This document shows, piece by piece, positions 7,229 through 15,854 of a stretch of DNA of 32,702 nucleotides. A program made the position numbers and the translations under genes. This DNA is from Candidatus Saccharimonadota bacterium (lineage in GTDB: Bacteria > Patescibacteriota > Saccharimonadia > Saccharimonadales > UBA4665), in assembly GCA_025928155.1 (NCBI GenBank), contig JAICKC010000018.1:1-32702 (forward strand), written 5' to 3'. The notes beneath the pieces are model-generated. The model had not been told where the DNA came from, searched no databases, and saw only the letters and a list, made by a program, of their open reading frames with translations. Numbering within the stretch: the stretch's first letter is position 1; each line of letters begins with the position of its first letter.

Positions 7229-8833
7229 CTATTTTTTGAGCGCTTCAATAAAGCCGCGGAACATCGGATGTGCCCGGTTCGGCCGCGACTTAAATTCAGG
7301 GTGGTACTGGCTGGCAAGCAGGAACGGGTGATCCACACCCTCGATGACTTCTACCAGGCCGTTGTCAGGATTCATCCCTACAGCGCGGATTCCCCACTTT
7401 TCGTACTCCGGCACGTACTTGCCATTGGCCTCATATCGGTGGCGGTGGCGCTCTTCGATATCTTGTGTGCCGTACAGCCGCGCCGCCAGACTGCCCTCGG
7501 CAAAGTGACATGCGTAGTTACCTAGGCGCATAGTACCGCCGGTGTTCTCTAGCCCCTCCTGGCCGTCCATGGTAGCGATAACCGGGTGCGGCGTGGCAGG
7601 ATTCACTTCAGTCGTATTAGCGCCGTCGAGCCCACCCAGGCGGGCCGCGGCGATGACCATCATGTGCAGGCCGTAGCAAAGGCCGAGATATGGTTTTTTT
7701 TGCTGCAGAGCGTGCTGGGCGGCAATGATTTTGCCCTCTATGCCGCGACTGCCAAAACCGCCCGGTACCACATAGCCGTCTACCGTATCAAGTATCTGCG
7801 CCCGCTCTTCGGGGTGTTTATCTTCGAGCTCTTCAGCGTCAATCCACTTGATATTGACATTCACATCGTTTGCCCAAGCGGCTGATCGTAACGCTTCAAA
7901 TACAGACATATACGTATCAGTATTATCCAAGTACTTAGCCACCACTCCGACGATCACGGTACGCTTCTGTTCTGTCGTCGCCTTTTCTACAACGGCTCGC
8001 CAATCCGCCAGGTGTGGTTTTTCGTGCTCCAGCTGCAACTTATTACAGATGAAATCCGCTATGCCGGTGTCTTCGAGCGTCAACGGTACCTGGTAAATAG
8101 TCTGAGCGTTAGGCAGCAACGCGACAGCCTCTTCAGGGATAGCAGAGAACATACTGAGCTTACGAACAACCCCTACTGGCATCGGTTTTTCGGCGCGAGC
8201 CACCAGAACATCGGCGTTTATGCCAAAGCCGCGCAGTTCGCGCACAGCGTTCTGGGCCGGTTTGGTCTTGAACTCCTGGCTGGCGCCCAAAAATGGCACA
8301 TATACCACATGCACATACGCCACATTTTCGCGGCCCACACGGAAGCGCATTTCCCGCACTGCCTCAATAATCGCCAAGCTCTCGTAGTCACCGACGGTAC
8401 CGCCGATTTCAACAATATGTACCTCGTAGCCCTTGCTCGCCTTTAGAATCTCCTCTTGGAACGCGTTCGTAACATGGGGAATATACTGCACAGTGTGTCC
8501 GGCATAATTCCCTACTCGCTCGTCTTCGATGACCTTGTGAATAACCCGGCCGGCCATCATGCTGCTGGCCTGGGTCAGTTCTTGGTCGAGAAAGCGTTCG
8601 TAGTGGCCGAGGTCAAGGTCAGTTTCGGCGCCGTCTTTGGTTACAAAGCACTCGCCGTGCTCACGCGGGTTGAGCGTACCGGCATCGACGTTTAAGTAAG
8701 GGTCGATTTTTTGGATGTTTACCGAAAGCCCGCGGGCTTTTAAGAGATTTCCGATAGAGGCGGCGGTGATACCCTTTCCTAATCCAGAAAGCACACCACC
8801 AGTTACAAAAATAAACCTCGTGGGTTGGGCCAC
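7229..8833 (-). CDS. pyrG: CTP synthase
   Basis: About 534 residues, the usual PyrG length. The N-terminal amidoligase begins FIFVTGGVLSGLGKGITAAS and contains KIDPYLNVDAGT; the C-terminal glutaminase domain has VPGGFGSRGIEGK, the nucleophile Cys in YLGLCYGLHMM and the His/Glu pair in SQYHPEF. It converts UTP to CTP with ATP and glutamine. Two GTG codons are in frame (8842 and 8833). I prefer 8833 because AAAGAGGTGA, close to the full anti-Shine-Dalgarno complement, lies 5 nt upstream of it and would overlap the other start. It has its own promoter at 8859-8887. Confidence 0.97.
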   Translation of the reverse strand: MAQPTRFIFVTGGVLSGLGKGITAASIGNLLKARGLSVNIQKIDPYLNVDAGTLNPREHGECFVTKDGAETDLDLGHYERFLDQELTQASSMMAGRVIHKVIEDERVGNYAGHTVQYIPHVTNAFQEEILKASKGYEVHIVEIGGTVGDYESLAIIEAVREMRFRVGRENVAYVHVVYVPFLGASQEFKTKPAQNAVRELRGFGINADVLVARAEKPMPVGVVRKLSMFSAIPEEAVALLPNAQTIYQVPLTLEDTGIADFICNKLQLEHEKPHLADWRAVVEKATTEQKRTVIVGVVAKYLDNTDTYMSVFEALRSAAWANDVNVNIKWIDAEELEDKHPEERAQILDTVDGYVVPGGFGSRGIEGKIIAAQHALQQKKPYLGLCYGLHMMVIAAARLGGLDGANTTEVNPATPHPVIATMDGQEGLENTGGTMRLGNYACHFAEGSLAARLYGTQDIEERHRHRYEANGKYVPEYEKWGIRAVGMNPDNGLVEVIEGVDHPFLLASQYHPEFKSRPNRAHPMFRGFIEALKK

Positions 8834-8858
8834 GTCTCTCACCTCTTTACTCTTGAGT

Positions 8859-8887
8859 ACTATACCTGTTCCTAGCTAAACGAGCAA
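8859..8887 (-). promoter_or_regulatory. Promoter of pyrG
   Basis: On the minus strand TTGCTC (8887-8882), a 17-nt spacer and TATAGT (8864-8859) precede the gene, giving a leader of about 20 nt that holds the strong Shine-Dalgarno. Confidence 0.6.
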
Positions 8888-8905
8888 GTGGTTTATTATT
8901 ACTGA

Positions 8906-10132
8906 CTAGTGGGATTTGAGATAGTCGAGTGCAGCATTGAGCTGATTGTCAGTGCCGTCCTTGCCAGCGTCAGCGTCGTACTCCACTACCTGGTCCGGCT
9001 TAATGCCCTTGTGGTTAATGTTCGTACCATTCGGTGAGTACCATTTAGCAATCGTCACCTTGAACTCACTGCCATCGCTGAACGGAATTACGCTCTGTAC
9101 CACGCCCTTGCCGTAGCTCTGCTCGCCCATAATATAGGCGGCTTTGTTGTCACGCAGCGCGAGCGTAGTGATCTCAGAAGCCGAAGCCGAACCACCGTCT
9201 ATCAGCACCACAGTAGACATACCCTTCAGCGGATTAGTACCCGTTGCTCGTTCCGTATCAACGACTGTACTGCCGCGCCTTTCTTGCTCAACTGTCGCGC
9301 CCTGATCAAGCCACAGGCTGGCAATGTTGCGAGCCGAATCTACTTCACCCCCTGGGTTGTCGCGCAAGTCCAGTACTACCTTTTTGACACCGTGCGCTTG
9401 AAAGCCCTGAACGGCCTTTTGTACCAGACTGAACGTACCGTCACTGAACTGGCTGACCTGCAAGTAGCCCACATTGCCATCCAGGAGCTTGGATGTAGCC
9501 GTCGGTATCTGAATGGTGTCACGGGTGATCGTAAACGATAGTGCCTGGTCACCACGTACAATACCTAAGCTGACTTTGGTGCCCTTGTTGCCGCGGATTT
9601 TGCCCACCGCGTCGGCCACCGACATGCCGGCCGTGCTCTGGCCGTTAATAGTTGCAATGATATCTTTAGCCTGGATACCCGCCTTAGCGGCCGGCTGCCC
9701 TGGCAGTGGTGACATAATTATGATGTGCCCGTTCGCGTCCTGGTCAAGCTGCGCACCAATGCCTGATATACTCTGCCCCTGCAGCTCGCCGTTAAACGTC
9801 TGAGCCTCGCTGGGTGAGAAATATACGGTGTACGGATCCTTGGGCGCGTCGGCCAGGCCGTGTTTGAGGCCGTCGATTATCTGCGCCTGGGTGAGCTTGC
9901 CATCGTAATTTTGGCGAAGCACATCATAGAGTTGATTCAGGCTGGAGTAATCCAAGGTGTTGGACAGACCGGTCTCGTCGGCGTATTGCGCACGCGGCAG
10001 AAGACGCAAGTTGCCGCTGCCGTAAGCGGCACCCACGCAGAATATCGCAAATATACCAACCACCACGCCGCCGATTTGCAGCCCGCGGCGCACTTTGGCA
10101 TTTTGTGGCAATTTGATTTTAGGAAACCCCAT
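8906..10132 (-). CDS. C-terminal processing peptidase, S41A family, membrane-anchored
   Basis: About 408 residues from the ATG at 10132: a positively charged N-terminus, one transmembrane segment (about 17-38), a Ctp N-terminal helical part, a PDZ domain (about 120-205: ISGIGAQLDQDANGHIII...GQPAAKAGIQAKDIIATINGQ), and the S41 core with VVLDLRDNPGGEVD, IDGGSASASE (Ser317) and SYGKG (Lys342), the Ser-Lys dyad at the usual 25-residue spacing. It would cleave C-termini of proteins outside the membrane. In-frame starts further upstream (10141, 10258) lie at or beyond the candidate -10 box TATACT (10150-10145), so 10132 is chosen; the predicted leader is only about 5 nt. Confidence 0.9.
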   Translation of the reverse strand: MGFPKIKLPQNAKVRRGLQIGGVVVGIFAIFCVGAAYGSGNLRLLPRAQYADETGLSNTLDYSSLNQLYDVLRQNYDGKLTQAQIIDGLKHGLADAPKDPYTVYFSPSEAQTFNGELQGQSISGIGAQLDQDANGHIIIMSPLPGQPAAKAGIQAKDIIATINGQSTAGMSVADAVGKIRGNKGTKVSLGIVRGDQALSFTITRDTIQIPTATSKLLDGNVGYLQVSQFSDGTFSLVQKAVQGFQAHGVKKVVLDLRDNPGGEVDSARNIASLWLDQGATVEQERRGSTVVDTERATGTNPLKGMSTVVLIDGGSASASEITTLALRDNKAAYIMGEQSYGKGVVQSVIPFSDGSEFKVTIAKWYSPNGTNINHKGIKPDQVVEYDADAGKDGTDNQLNAALDYLKSH

Positions 10133-10165
10133 AACGTCCATACAAGTATACACGAACTTACGAGG

Positions 10166-10171
10166 TATAAT
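10166..10171 (+). promoter_or_regulatory. Consensus -10 box placing the transcript start at the fem-like ATG
   Basis: TATAAT is followed by AGGAACA and then ATG at 10179, a 7-nt gap. No -35 consensus is seen. Confidence 0.65.
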
Positions 10172-10178
10172 AGGAACA

Positions 10179-11183
10179 ATGAAGAACAGCTTGAGCGTGG
10201 CCGAATGCAGCGCGGAAGAATATGCTGCTACACTTGCTAAGCTAGCCACTAAAGACACCTCGCCACCTCTATTACAAGCCCCGTTCTACGGTGCTTGGCA
10301 ACAGCGTGACGGCAAACGAGTGGTGTATTTTATCGCCCACGATGGCACCACACTGGTAGCGGCCGGACTGGCCGTTAAGTACGACGCGCCGGGCGGTATC
10401 AGCTTCTTTTACTGTCCCTACGGGCCGGTCGCCGCAAAATGGACGCCGGAGCTTTTGGGTGCGCTGCGCGAGTTTTTTGCGCCCGTCGCTAAACGTGCCG
10501 GCGCTAGCTTTGTGCGGCTCGATAACTACCCTGACGGAGTAAGGCCGGTCGCCAATCATGTTGCCGTCACCGCCAGCCTGCAACCCCGCGCCGAATGGCT
10601 GCTCGACATCGCACCCGAGCAGAACGACATCTGGATGAGTATGCACAAACACGCACGTTATAACGTCCGTCTGGCTGAACGCGCCAGTGCTAAGTTGGAG
10701 TTTTTTGCGCCAGCCAAAGCACCGCTTGATACGTTCTTGGCACTCATGCAAACCACTGCCGGGCGCGACAGCTTTAGCCTGCAGCAACGTAAGTACTACG
10801 AGGCCGTGCTGCAATCAATACCGGCTGACAGTGGCTTTGTAGCGCTCTGCACCATAGACAATAAGCCAGCGGCCGTGGCACTTTTCGCCGCGTACGACGG
10901 TGTTATGTATTACATATTTGCCGGTTCGTCAAATGACTTCCGCAAGATCGCCCCACCCTATTTCATTATCTGGAACGCTGTTCTCGAAGCCAAAAAACGC
11001 GATTGGCACTCTCTGAACTTCGGCGGCATATCTGACAACGTCAAAGGCACCCATTTGAGCGGCGTCACCAGCTTTAAAAAGCGCTTTGGCGGCTACGAAG
11101 TTGCCCACCCCAATCCGATTGACCTCGTCTATAATCGCCCAAAATACACCGCCTTCCGGCTCTACAAACGCATCAAGCGCTAG
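10179..11183 (+). CDS. FemA/FemB-like peptidoglycan bridge aminoacyltransferase
   Basis: The 334-residue protein has the double GNAT-like layout of Fem ligases: PPLLQAPFYGAWQQRDGKRVVYF at the start, FFYCPYGPVA, FVRLDNYP, IWMSMHKHARYNVRLAERA mid-protein (equivalent to the Fem K-x-R-x-N-I region), then PPYFIIWNAVLEAKKRDWHSLNFGGIS and GVTSFKKRFGGYEV at the end. Fem enzymes use aminoacyl-tRNA to add cross-bridge residues to peptidoglycan precursors. The start at 10179 is preferred over an earlier in-frame ATG at 10095 because TATAAT at 10166-10171 is 7 nt upstream, predicting a leaderless mRNA. It is divergent from the processing protease, another envelope gene. Confidence 0.88.
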   Translation: MKNSLSVAECSAEEYAATLAKLATKDTSPPLLQAPFYGAWQQRDGKRVVYFIAHDGTTLVAAGLAVKYDAPGGISFFYCPYGPVAAKWTPELLGALREFFAPVAKRAGASFVRLDNYPDGVRPVANHVAVTASLQPRAEWLLDIAPEQNDIWMSMHKHARYNVRLAERASAKLEFFAPAKAPLDTFLALMQTTAGRDSFSLQQRKYYEAVLQSIPADSGFVALCTIDNKPAAVALFAAYDGVMYYIFAGSSNDFRKIAPPYFIIWNAVLEAKKRDWHSLNFGGISDNVKGTHLSGVTSFKKRFGGYEVAHPNPIDLVYNRPKYTAFRLYKRIKR

Positions 11184-11201
11184 CCACCGCAAACCCTGGG
11201 G

Positions 11202-11215
11202 GCCCTACGCAGGGC
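11202..11215. terminator. Weak hairpin between two convergent genes
   Basis: GCCCT-ACGC-AGGGC forms a 5-bp stem with a tetraloop in the 34-nt gap between the fem-like gene and the CHAP gene. No T-tract follows on either strand, so intrinsic termination is uncertain. Confidence 0.3.
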
Positions 11216-11217
11216 TG

Positions 11218-12360
11218 TTAGTCAAAGTAAATGTAAGTGAAGCTGGCAGCCTTGGCGGCGGAAACGAGCATCTCGCTGTAGTGCCCCGTGTAGTCGTAGT
11301 TATATTGACTTACATAGATGCTGCCGTCACCGTTTACCGCTTCAACCCACATAGCATGGCCAAAGGCACCCACGTTCCAGATAGCCACCGAGTCAGCCCG
11401 CGGCGTCGAGCCAGTCGGAATACCGGCGCCCCGGGCATCGCCCGGCCATTCGTTCGCGTTACCGCGGCCGCCCCAGTACGGCATGTAGCCGTAGTTTTGC
11501 TTAACTTTCCAGGCGGTGTAGCTTACACATTCACGGTTGTACATACCCCATGGATCGATAAGAGTGTCTTGCCCGGCATTGTCGAGATATGCCGGATAGC
11601 CACCGTGACCAGGATCACCAGCAACCACGTTACTGCCGAGTGTCTTGTTGGCAGCCGCCTGCTGGGCGCGGAGCTGAGCTATCTGGCTGCTATTAGCCTT
11701 GATTTGAGCGTTATAAGTAGCCTGTTGGCTCTGGTTGTAGGTGAGTAGCGCCGACTGTTGAGCCTGGGCGCCGGCCAATTGATTTTTTTGATCCTGCTCT
11801 TCGCTCAGCAGCTGGTCAACTTGCGCCTTCTTGGTCTGGAGCTCTTGCTGCAGCTCAGCGATCTTCTTAAGTGTATCCTGCAGCTTGTTCTGCACACTGG
11901 TACGATATTCCTGCTTGTCAACGAAATCACTCAAGTTTTTGCTGGTTGCCAGCATTTCGAGCGTACCGGGGGTACCGTCAACGTACATGGCCTTAACGTC
12001 ACTTGCCAGATAGGCCTTTTCTTGGTCGATTTGCGCCTGAGCATCGACAATCTGCTGCTGCAGACTGGCCTGCTGCGCGAGGTTGCCGTTGATGGATGCC
12101 TGCAGGCCGTTAATTTGGCCCTGTAGTTGGTTGATGGCGTCTTGGTAGCTGGCTGCTTGGGCTTGCAGGCCGTTCACCAGGTTGCGTGTATTGCTATTCT
12201 GTGCGTTCAGCGAGTTAATCTGGTCCTGGAAACTATCGGCCAATACCATCTGTACACTTGGGATAAAGCTGCCGCCCACCAATACCAAACCAGACACTAG
12301 CAAAGTGGCTTTGCTGCGCTTAGCTGCAATAGAGTGAGAGACTTTCGATGGTAATTTCAT
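11218..12360 (-). CDS. PcsB-like secreted coiled-coil CHAP peptidoglycan hydrolase
   Basis: From the ATG at 12360 the protein is 380 residues: a signal peptide (about 1-42, ending near VLADS), a long coiled coil rich in Gln (about 43-240), a hinge, and a C-terminal CHAP domain with Cys278 (NRECVSYTAWKV), His335 (GHAMWVEAV) and a polar residue near Asn354. CHAP enzymes are cysteine amidases or endopeptidases that cut peptidoglycan. Coiled-coil CHAP proteins of this shape (PcsB) are activated by FtsEX in streptococci, and ftsE-ftsX lie immediately upstream here. A terminator separates it from ftsX, so it is transcribed on its own. An upstream GTG at 12417 is in frame but would spoil the signal peptide. 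No clear ribosome binding site is visible. Confidence 0.88.
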   Translation of the reverse strand: MKLPSKVSHSIAAKRSKATLLVSGLVLVGGSFIPSVQMVLADSFQDQINSLNAQNSNTRNLVNGLQAQAASYQDAINQLQGQINGLQASINGNLAQQASLQQQIVDAQAQIDQEKAYLASDVKAMYVDGTPGTLEMLATSKNLSDFVDKQEYRTSVQNKLQDTLKKIAELQQELQTKKAQVDQLLSEEQDQKNQLAGAQAQQSALLTYNQSQQATYNAQIKANSSQIAQLRAQQAAANKTLGSNVVAGDPGHGGYPAYLDNAGQDTLIDPWGMYNRECVSYTAWKVKQNYGYMPYWGGRGNANEWPGDARGAGIPTGSTPRADSVAIWNVGAFGHAMWVEAVNGDGSIYVSQYNYDYTGHYSEMLVSAAKAASFTYIYFD

Positions 12361-12441
12361 AGTTTTTATTTTTAAAACTATCACTTTCAGTGTATCACGC
12401 TTGTGGTTTCCACTCAATCCTTACATCCCCTTTTCGGACAA

Positions 12442-12484
12442 AAAACCGCCAAGCATTTTGGATGTTTTCCAAGCTGGCGGTTTT
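12442..12484 (-). terminator. Intrinsic terminator after ftsX
   Basis: A 10-bp perfect stem, AAAACCGCCA with TGGCGGTTTT, encloses a 23-nt loop, and on the minus strand it runs into a T-tract. It begins 8 nt after the ftsX stop and lies in the gap before the CHAP gene, so the FtsEX transcript should end here. Confidence 0.75.
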
Positions 12485-12491
12485 GATTTAT

Positions 12492-13439
12492 CTAGCGTTT
12501 CGGCGTTTTGAATTTCAAGTACCTGCGCGTCGCAATAATTGACGATGCAGCACCTATAAATATACCAAGCGCAAGCTGTATTAGCAACAGCTCCCAGTAA
12601 CGATTTTCGAAAAACGACTGGCTGTAGCTTATATCCAGTAAACCGAAGCTGGTGGCCTGCAGCGAGCTAGAAGCCGTCACGAACACCGCGTTTATGATGA
12701 GCACCGAGATAATGGCCGAAAATATGCCGTAAATAATCGTCTCAACCACGAACGGTCCCCGGATGTACGAAGTACTGGCGCCGAGCAAGCGCATAATCTG
12801 CAACTCGTCGCGCCGGTTGAAAATCGCCATTTGGATGGTATTGAAGATGATTAGCACCGAGATAACCGCGAACACCACGACTGCCCCCGCCCCGACACGC
12901 CGCAAGATGTTGGTGGCGTGTGTAATTTTGGCAATCGCTTCGCGCCGGTCGCCACTGTCACTCGCCGGGTCGGACTGTAACTTGGCAGTATCGGGCTTTT
13001 CGATAAAGGCACGGATTTGGTCAATGTCGTTCAAGGTTCTTGGCTTGATTTTGATGGTGGCCGGCAGCGGGTTATCCGTCTCATTTATAGCCTGCAGCAA
13101 CTGTGTGTTACCCACGTTCTGGGCCTCGTACTGCTTGAGCGCGTCTTCTTTGGAGAGGTACCGCACATGCTGCACGGCCGGCAGTGACTTAAGCTGGCCC
13201 ACCAGCGATTGCGATTGCGCCGGTGTCACCGAATCTTTCAGGTACACCGACACATCTATCTTGTTTGTGATCTGCTGGACGGTATTACTGAACGTGGCGT
13301 TGACGATAACCGAAAAAAGTATGATGGTAAGTGTCACAATCATAATCGCCATCGCCGCGATGGCCAACCACATGTTACGCACAAAGTTCACCATACCGGT
13401 GCGGATAATGCGCGAAAAAGTAGTAAATTTAGCTCTCAT
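12492..13439 (-). CDS. ftsX: Cell division ABC transporter permease FtsX
   Basis: The 315-residue protein has the FtsX topology: cytoplasmic N-terminus, one transmembrane segment (about 22-48), an extracellular domain (about 50-185, starting ITNKIDVSVYLKDSVT and with YLSKEDALKQY), then three more membrane segments with the conserved FNRRDELQIMRLLGAS loop between the second and third. FtsX relays the ATPase cycle of FtsE to a cell-wall hydrolase outside; the coiled-coil CHAP protein encoded next is the obvious candidate. It starts 9 nt after ftsE ends and is co-transcribed with it. Confidence 0.94.
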   Translation of the reverse strand: MRAKFTTFSRIIRTGMVNFVRNMWLAIAAMAIMIVTLTIILFSVIVNATFSNTVQQITNKIDVSVYLKDSVTPAQSQSLVGQLKSLPAVQHVRYLSKEDALKQYEAQNVGNTQLLQAINETDNPLPATIKIKPRTLNDIDQIRAFIEKPDTAKLQSDPASDSGDRREAIAKITHATNILRRVGAGAVVVFAVISVLIIFNTIQMAIFNRRDELQIMRLLGASTSYIRGPFVVETIIYGIFSAIISVLIINAVFVTASSSLQATSFGLLDISYSQSFFENRYWELLLIQLALGIFIGAASSIIATRRYLKFKTPKR

Positions 13440-13448
13440 ATCGATCGG

Positions 13449-14168
13449 TTATTTCTTGGCCGCGGCAATATCAACCGCAATGGTAGCGCTGGTGTAATTA
13501 GCCCGCGCCTTGTCGCTGGCAATGCGGCCGTGGTCGATAGTCACCACGCGGCGTCTTAGCCGATTCACCACTTCCTGGTTATGCGTTGTCAGCAGCACCG
13601 TGGTGCCATATTTGTTGATTTTTTCGAGCACCTTTATAACGTCCCAGGCGTGCTTAGGGTCAAGGTTGCCGGTTGGCTCATCAGCAATCAGCACCTTGGG
13701 CTGGCGCACAATGGCGCGGGCAATCGCCACGCGCTGGCGCTCACCGCCGCTTAGTTCCATGGGCATGCGCTTTTCCTTGCCCTTCAGGTTTACGATGTCG
13801 AGCACTTTTGGTACAGTGTTGTTGATTTCTTTGGTGCTCACGCCCACGATTTCTAGGGCGAACGCAACGTTCTCGAATACAGTGCGGTTCGGCAGCAGCT
13901 TGAAATCCTGAAAAACGACGCCAATTTTGCGCCGTAGCAGCGGTATATCGCGGTCGCGCAACTTATCATAATCTATGCCGCCGACGATTATCTTGCCACT
14001 TGTGGGCCGCTCCTCGCGCGTCAGCAGTTTAAGCAGTGTGCTCTTGCCCGCACCGCTCTGCCCCACAATTATCACAAACTCTTTCGGCTCTACGTGCAAG
14101 CTCACACGGTCGAGCGCCGGCCCCAAATTTTTATTGTAGGTCTTCGTTACCCTGTCCAGCAAAATCAT
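13449..14168 (-). CDS. ftsE: Cell division ABC transporter ATPase FtsE
   Basis: From the ATG at 14168 the protein is 239 residues, starting MILLDRVTKTYNKN like other FtsE proteins. Walker A is GQSGAGKST (36-44), the Q-loop VVFQDFKLLPNRTV, the signature LSGGERQRVAIARAI, Walker B VLIADEPTGNLD and the switch His in LLTTHN. It pairs with FtsX to control septal peptidoglycan cleavage. In-frame starts further up (14222) lie upstream of TATAAT (14181-14176), which is only 7 nt from the 14168 ATG, predicting a leaderless mRNA. About 15 residues after the H-loop match family ends, with a short extra tail. Confidence 0.95.
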   Translation of the reverse strand: MILLDRVTKTYNKNLGPALDRVSLHVEPKEFVIIVGQSGAGKSTLLKLLTREERPTSGKIIVGGIDYDKLRDRDIPLLRRKIGVVFQDFKLLPNRTVFENVAFALEIVGVSTKEINNTVPKVLDIVNLKGKEKRMPMELSGGERQRVAIARAIVRQPKVLIADEPTGNLDPKHAWDVIKVLEKINKYGTTVLLTTHNQEVVNRLRRRVVTIDHGRIASDKARANYTSATIAVDIAAAKK

Positions 14169-14175
14169 TAGCACT

Positions 14176-14181
14176 ATTATA
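14176..14181 (-). promoter_or_regulatory. Consensus -10 box of ftsEX, 7 nt from the ATG
   Basis: Minus-strand TATAAT, then AGTGCTA, then the ftsE ATG at 14168. Transcription is predicted to begin at the start codon. Confidence 0.65.
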
Positions 14182-14303
14182 ACAATATGCTTGGCCAAGC
14201 GCCAGACAGGCTGATAGTACATGATACACCTGCCTAGCCGTAATCCCTCTTGCAGCCGCGCCGCGAACGGTAGTTTACTATGTGGTATTAAGGAGACAGT
14301 CTT

Positions 14304-14768
14304 ATGTCACGGATGAGACAAATCGGTAACCGCGAATGTGCCGCTTTAGGGCTCAGTTTTAGCCTTCTTGTGACTGGGCTGGGTGCAACAGCTTGTAGCT
14401 CAGGCACATGCCGGTCAGAACGGAGTATCAGTAGTGCCTACCGCGGAGACTCTGACCCAAGTGTTATTGAGGCTAATCAGAGAACATGGCGCTTAGGAAT
14501 TTTAGTCGCCACAATCCGACCACAAGCAGACATCGTTGTTGGATTTGAAGCACCAGACAGCCAGGATCGTTGGCACGATAGTCAGCCGGTTCCCAGCGCA
14601 GCAGCCAAGAGTATTCTATTAAAAATTGGCCGCGGTTCAGTAGAGTTCAGCACTCAGTACGAAGCCCCTGCTGGCTCAGCGGTATGCCAGAGGGCGCCTT
14701 TAACGACATTCGGCCCAGAACAACTTCTTAGCAAGCTGCCGAAGACCGCTGCAAACCCGTGGCCCTAG
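14304..14768 (+). CDS. Putative small lipoprotein, unknown function
   Basis: The 154-residue protein has a basic N-terminus, a hydrophobic stretch (about 13-30) and a lipobox-like GATA-C with Cys31, followed by a soluble region of unknown fold. The lipobox has Ala rather than Leu at -3, so lipidation is likely but not certain; otherwise it is a secreted protein. It has a strong Shine-Dalgarno (AAGGAG, 14290-14295, 8 nt from ATG) and a possible -10 TACTAT (14276-14281). It sits on the opposite strand between prfB and ftsE, genes usually adjacent, and its last 4 bases overlap the end of prfB. No homologue is recognised. Confidence 0.65.
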   Translation: MSRMRQIGNRECAALGLSFSLLVTGLGATACSSGTCRSERSISSAYRGDSDPSVIEANQRTWRLGILVATIRPQADIVVGFEAPDSQDRWHDSQPVPSAAAKSILLKIGRGSVEFSTQYEAPAGSAVCQRAPLTTFGPEQLLSKLPKTAANPWP

Positions 14769-15850
14769 GCATTAGAGAGAAAGTGTTCGAGGTAGGCCGC
14801 AATGAGTGGGCCGAGGTTGCCGCCCAAGATGTCGTCAGGGTCGGTGGACGTGTAACCCGTGCGCAGGTCTTTGATCTGCTTGTAGGGGTGCAGCACATAG
14901 CTGCGGATTTGGTTACCCCAGGCGGCTTGCTCACTCGGGCCTTTGAGGTCACTGACGTGCGCGGCATGTTGCTCAAATTGTAGTTGGGCGAGTTTACCAC
15001 GCAGAATGTGCAGCGCAGTCTCCTTGTTTTGCAGCTGGCTGCGCTCGTTCTGGATAGCCACCACGATGCCCGTGGGCAAGTGCGTCACACGCACGGCGCT
15101 GTCGGTGGTATTCACTGACTGGCCACCGTGGCCACCGCTGCGATAGACGTCAATTTTGAGATCTTTTTCGTCGATCTCGAGCTCTTCGGGTGCGTCAATC
15201 CGCGGTGTCACTTCCACTTTGGCAAAGCTGGTTTCGCGGCTTTCGGCATTGAAGGGACTTAAGCGTACTAACCGATGTACGCCGTGCTCGCCCTTCAGCT
15301 TGCCGTATGCGAATGGACCGCTTATCTCGAGCGTCACACTTTTGATGCCTGCTTCTTCACCAAGTGATTCTTCCATGGTGCTCACCTGCCAGCCCTCTTT
15401 TTCGGCATAGCGCACATACATGCGCAGCAGCATACTAGCCCAGTCTTGGGCGTCGGTACCACCGGCGCCGGCATGAATACTCAAAATAGCATCGTGACCG
15501 TCATACGGACCGTTAAACTTCAGCTCCTCTTTTAGAGCTGCAAAACCCTGTACAGAGTTTTGCAGCTGAACTTCCAGGTCAGCCCGCAGCGCTTCGTCCT
15601 CAAGGCCGGACAACTCCACTACATCTGAAATATTTTGCTTGAGCTCACGCCACGGCGTAATACGTTTTTCAAGCACCGCCTGCTCACGCACCACTGCCTG
15701 AGCGCGCTCGTTATCCTGCCAGAGGTCTGGCGCGGCAGCTTCCGCGTTTACCTCCCGCTGACGTGCCTCTAGCTTCTCAAAACCGATGCGCGTGAGCGCA
15801 TCAGCCACTAGCATTTGCAGCTCCAATGCTTCCGAGTGGAGCGCGCTCAT
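14765..15850 (-). CDS. prfB: Peptide chain release factor 2
   Basis: The 361-residue protein reads through in one frame with no programmed frameshift. It has the RF2 helical N-terminal domain, the anticodon-like SPF motif (RLSPFNAESRETSFA) that recognises UGA/UAA, and the catalytic GGQ in YRSGGHGGQSVNTTDSAVRVTH, followed by the conserved QNERSQLQNKETALHIL. RF2 releases peptides at UAA and UGA stops. Many genes here end in TGA, consistent with a standard code. It starts 4 nt after the M16 protease gene ends and closes the secA-M16-prfB unit. Confidence 0.96.
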   Translation of the reverse strand: MSALHSEALELQMLVADALTRIGFEKLEARQREVNAEAAAPDLWQDNERAQAVVREQAVLEKRITPWRELKQNISDVVELSGLEDEALRADLEVQLQNSVQGFAALKEELKFNGPYDGHDAILSIHAGAGGTDAQDWASMLLRMYVRYAEKEGWQVSTMEESLGEEAGIKSVTLEISGPFAYGKLKGEHGVHRLVRLSPFNAESRETSFAKVEVTPRIDAPEELEIDEKDLKIDVYRSGGHGGQSVNTTDSAVRVTHLPTGIVVAIQNERSQLQNKETALHILRGKLAQLQFEQHAAHVSDLKGPSEQAAWGNQIRSYVLHPYKQIKDLRTGYTSTDPDDILGGNLGPLIAAYLEHFLSNA

Positions 15851-15854
15851 CCAG

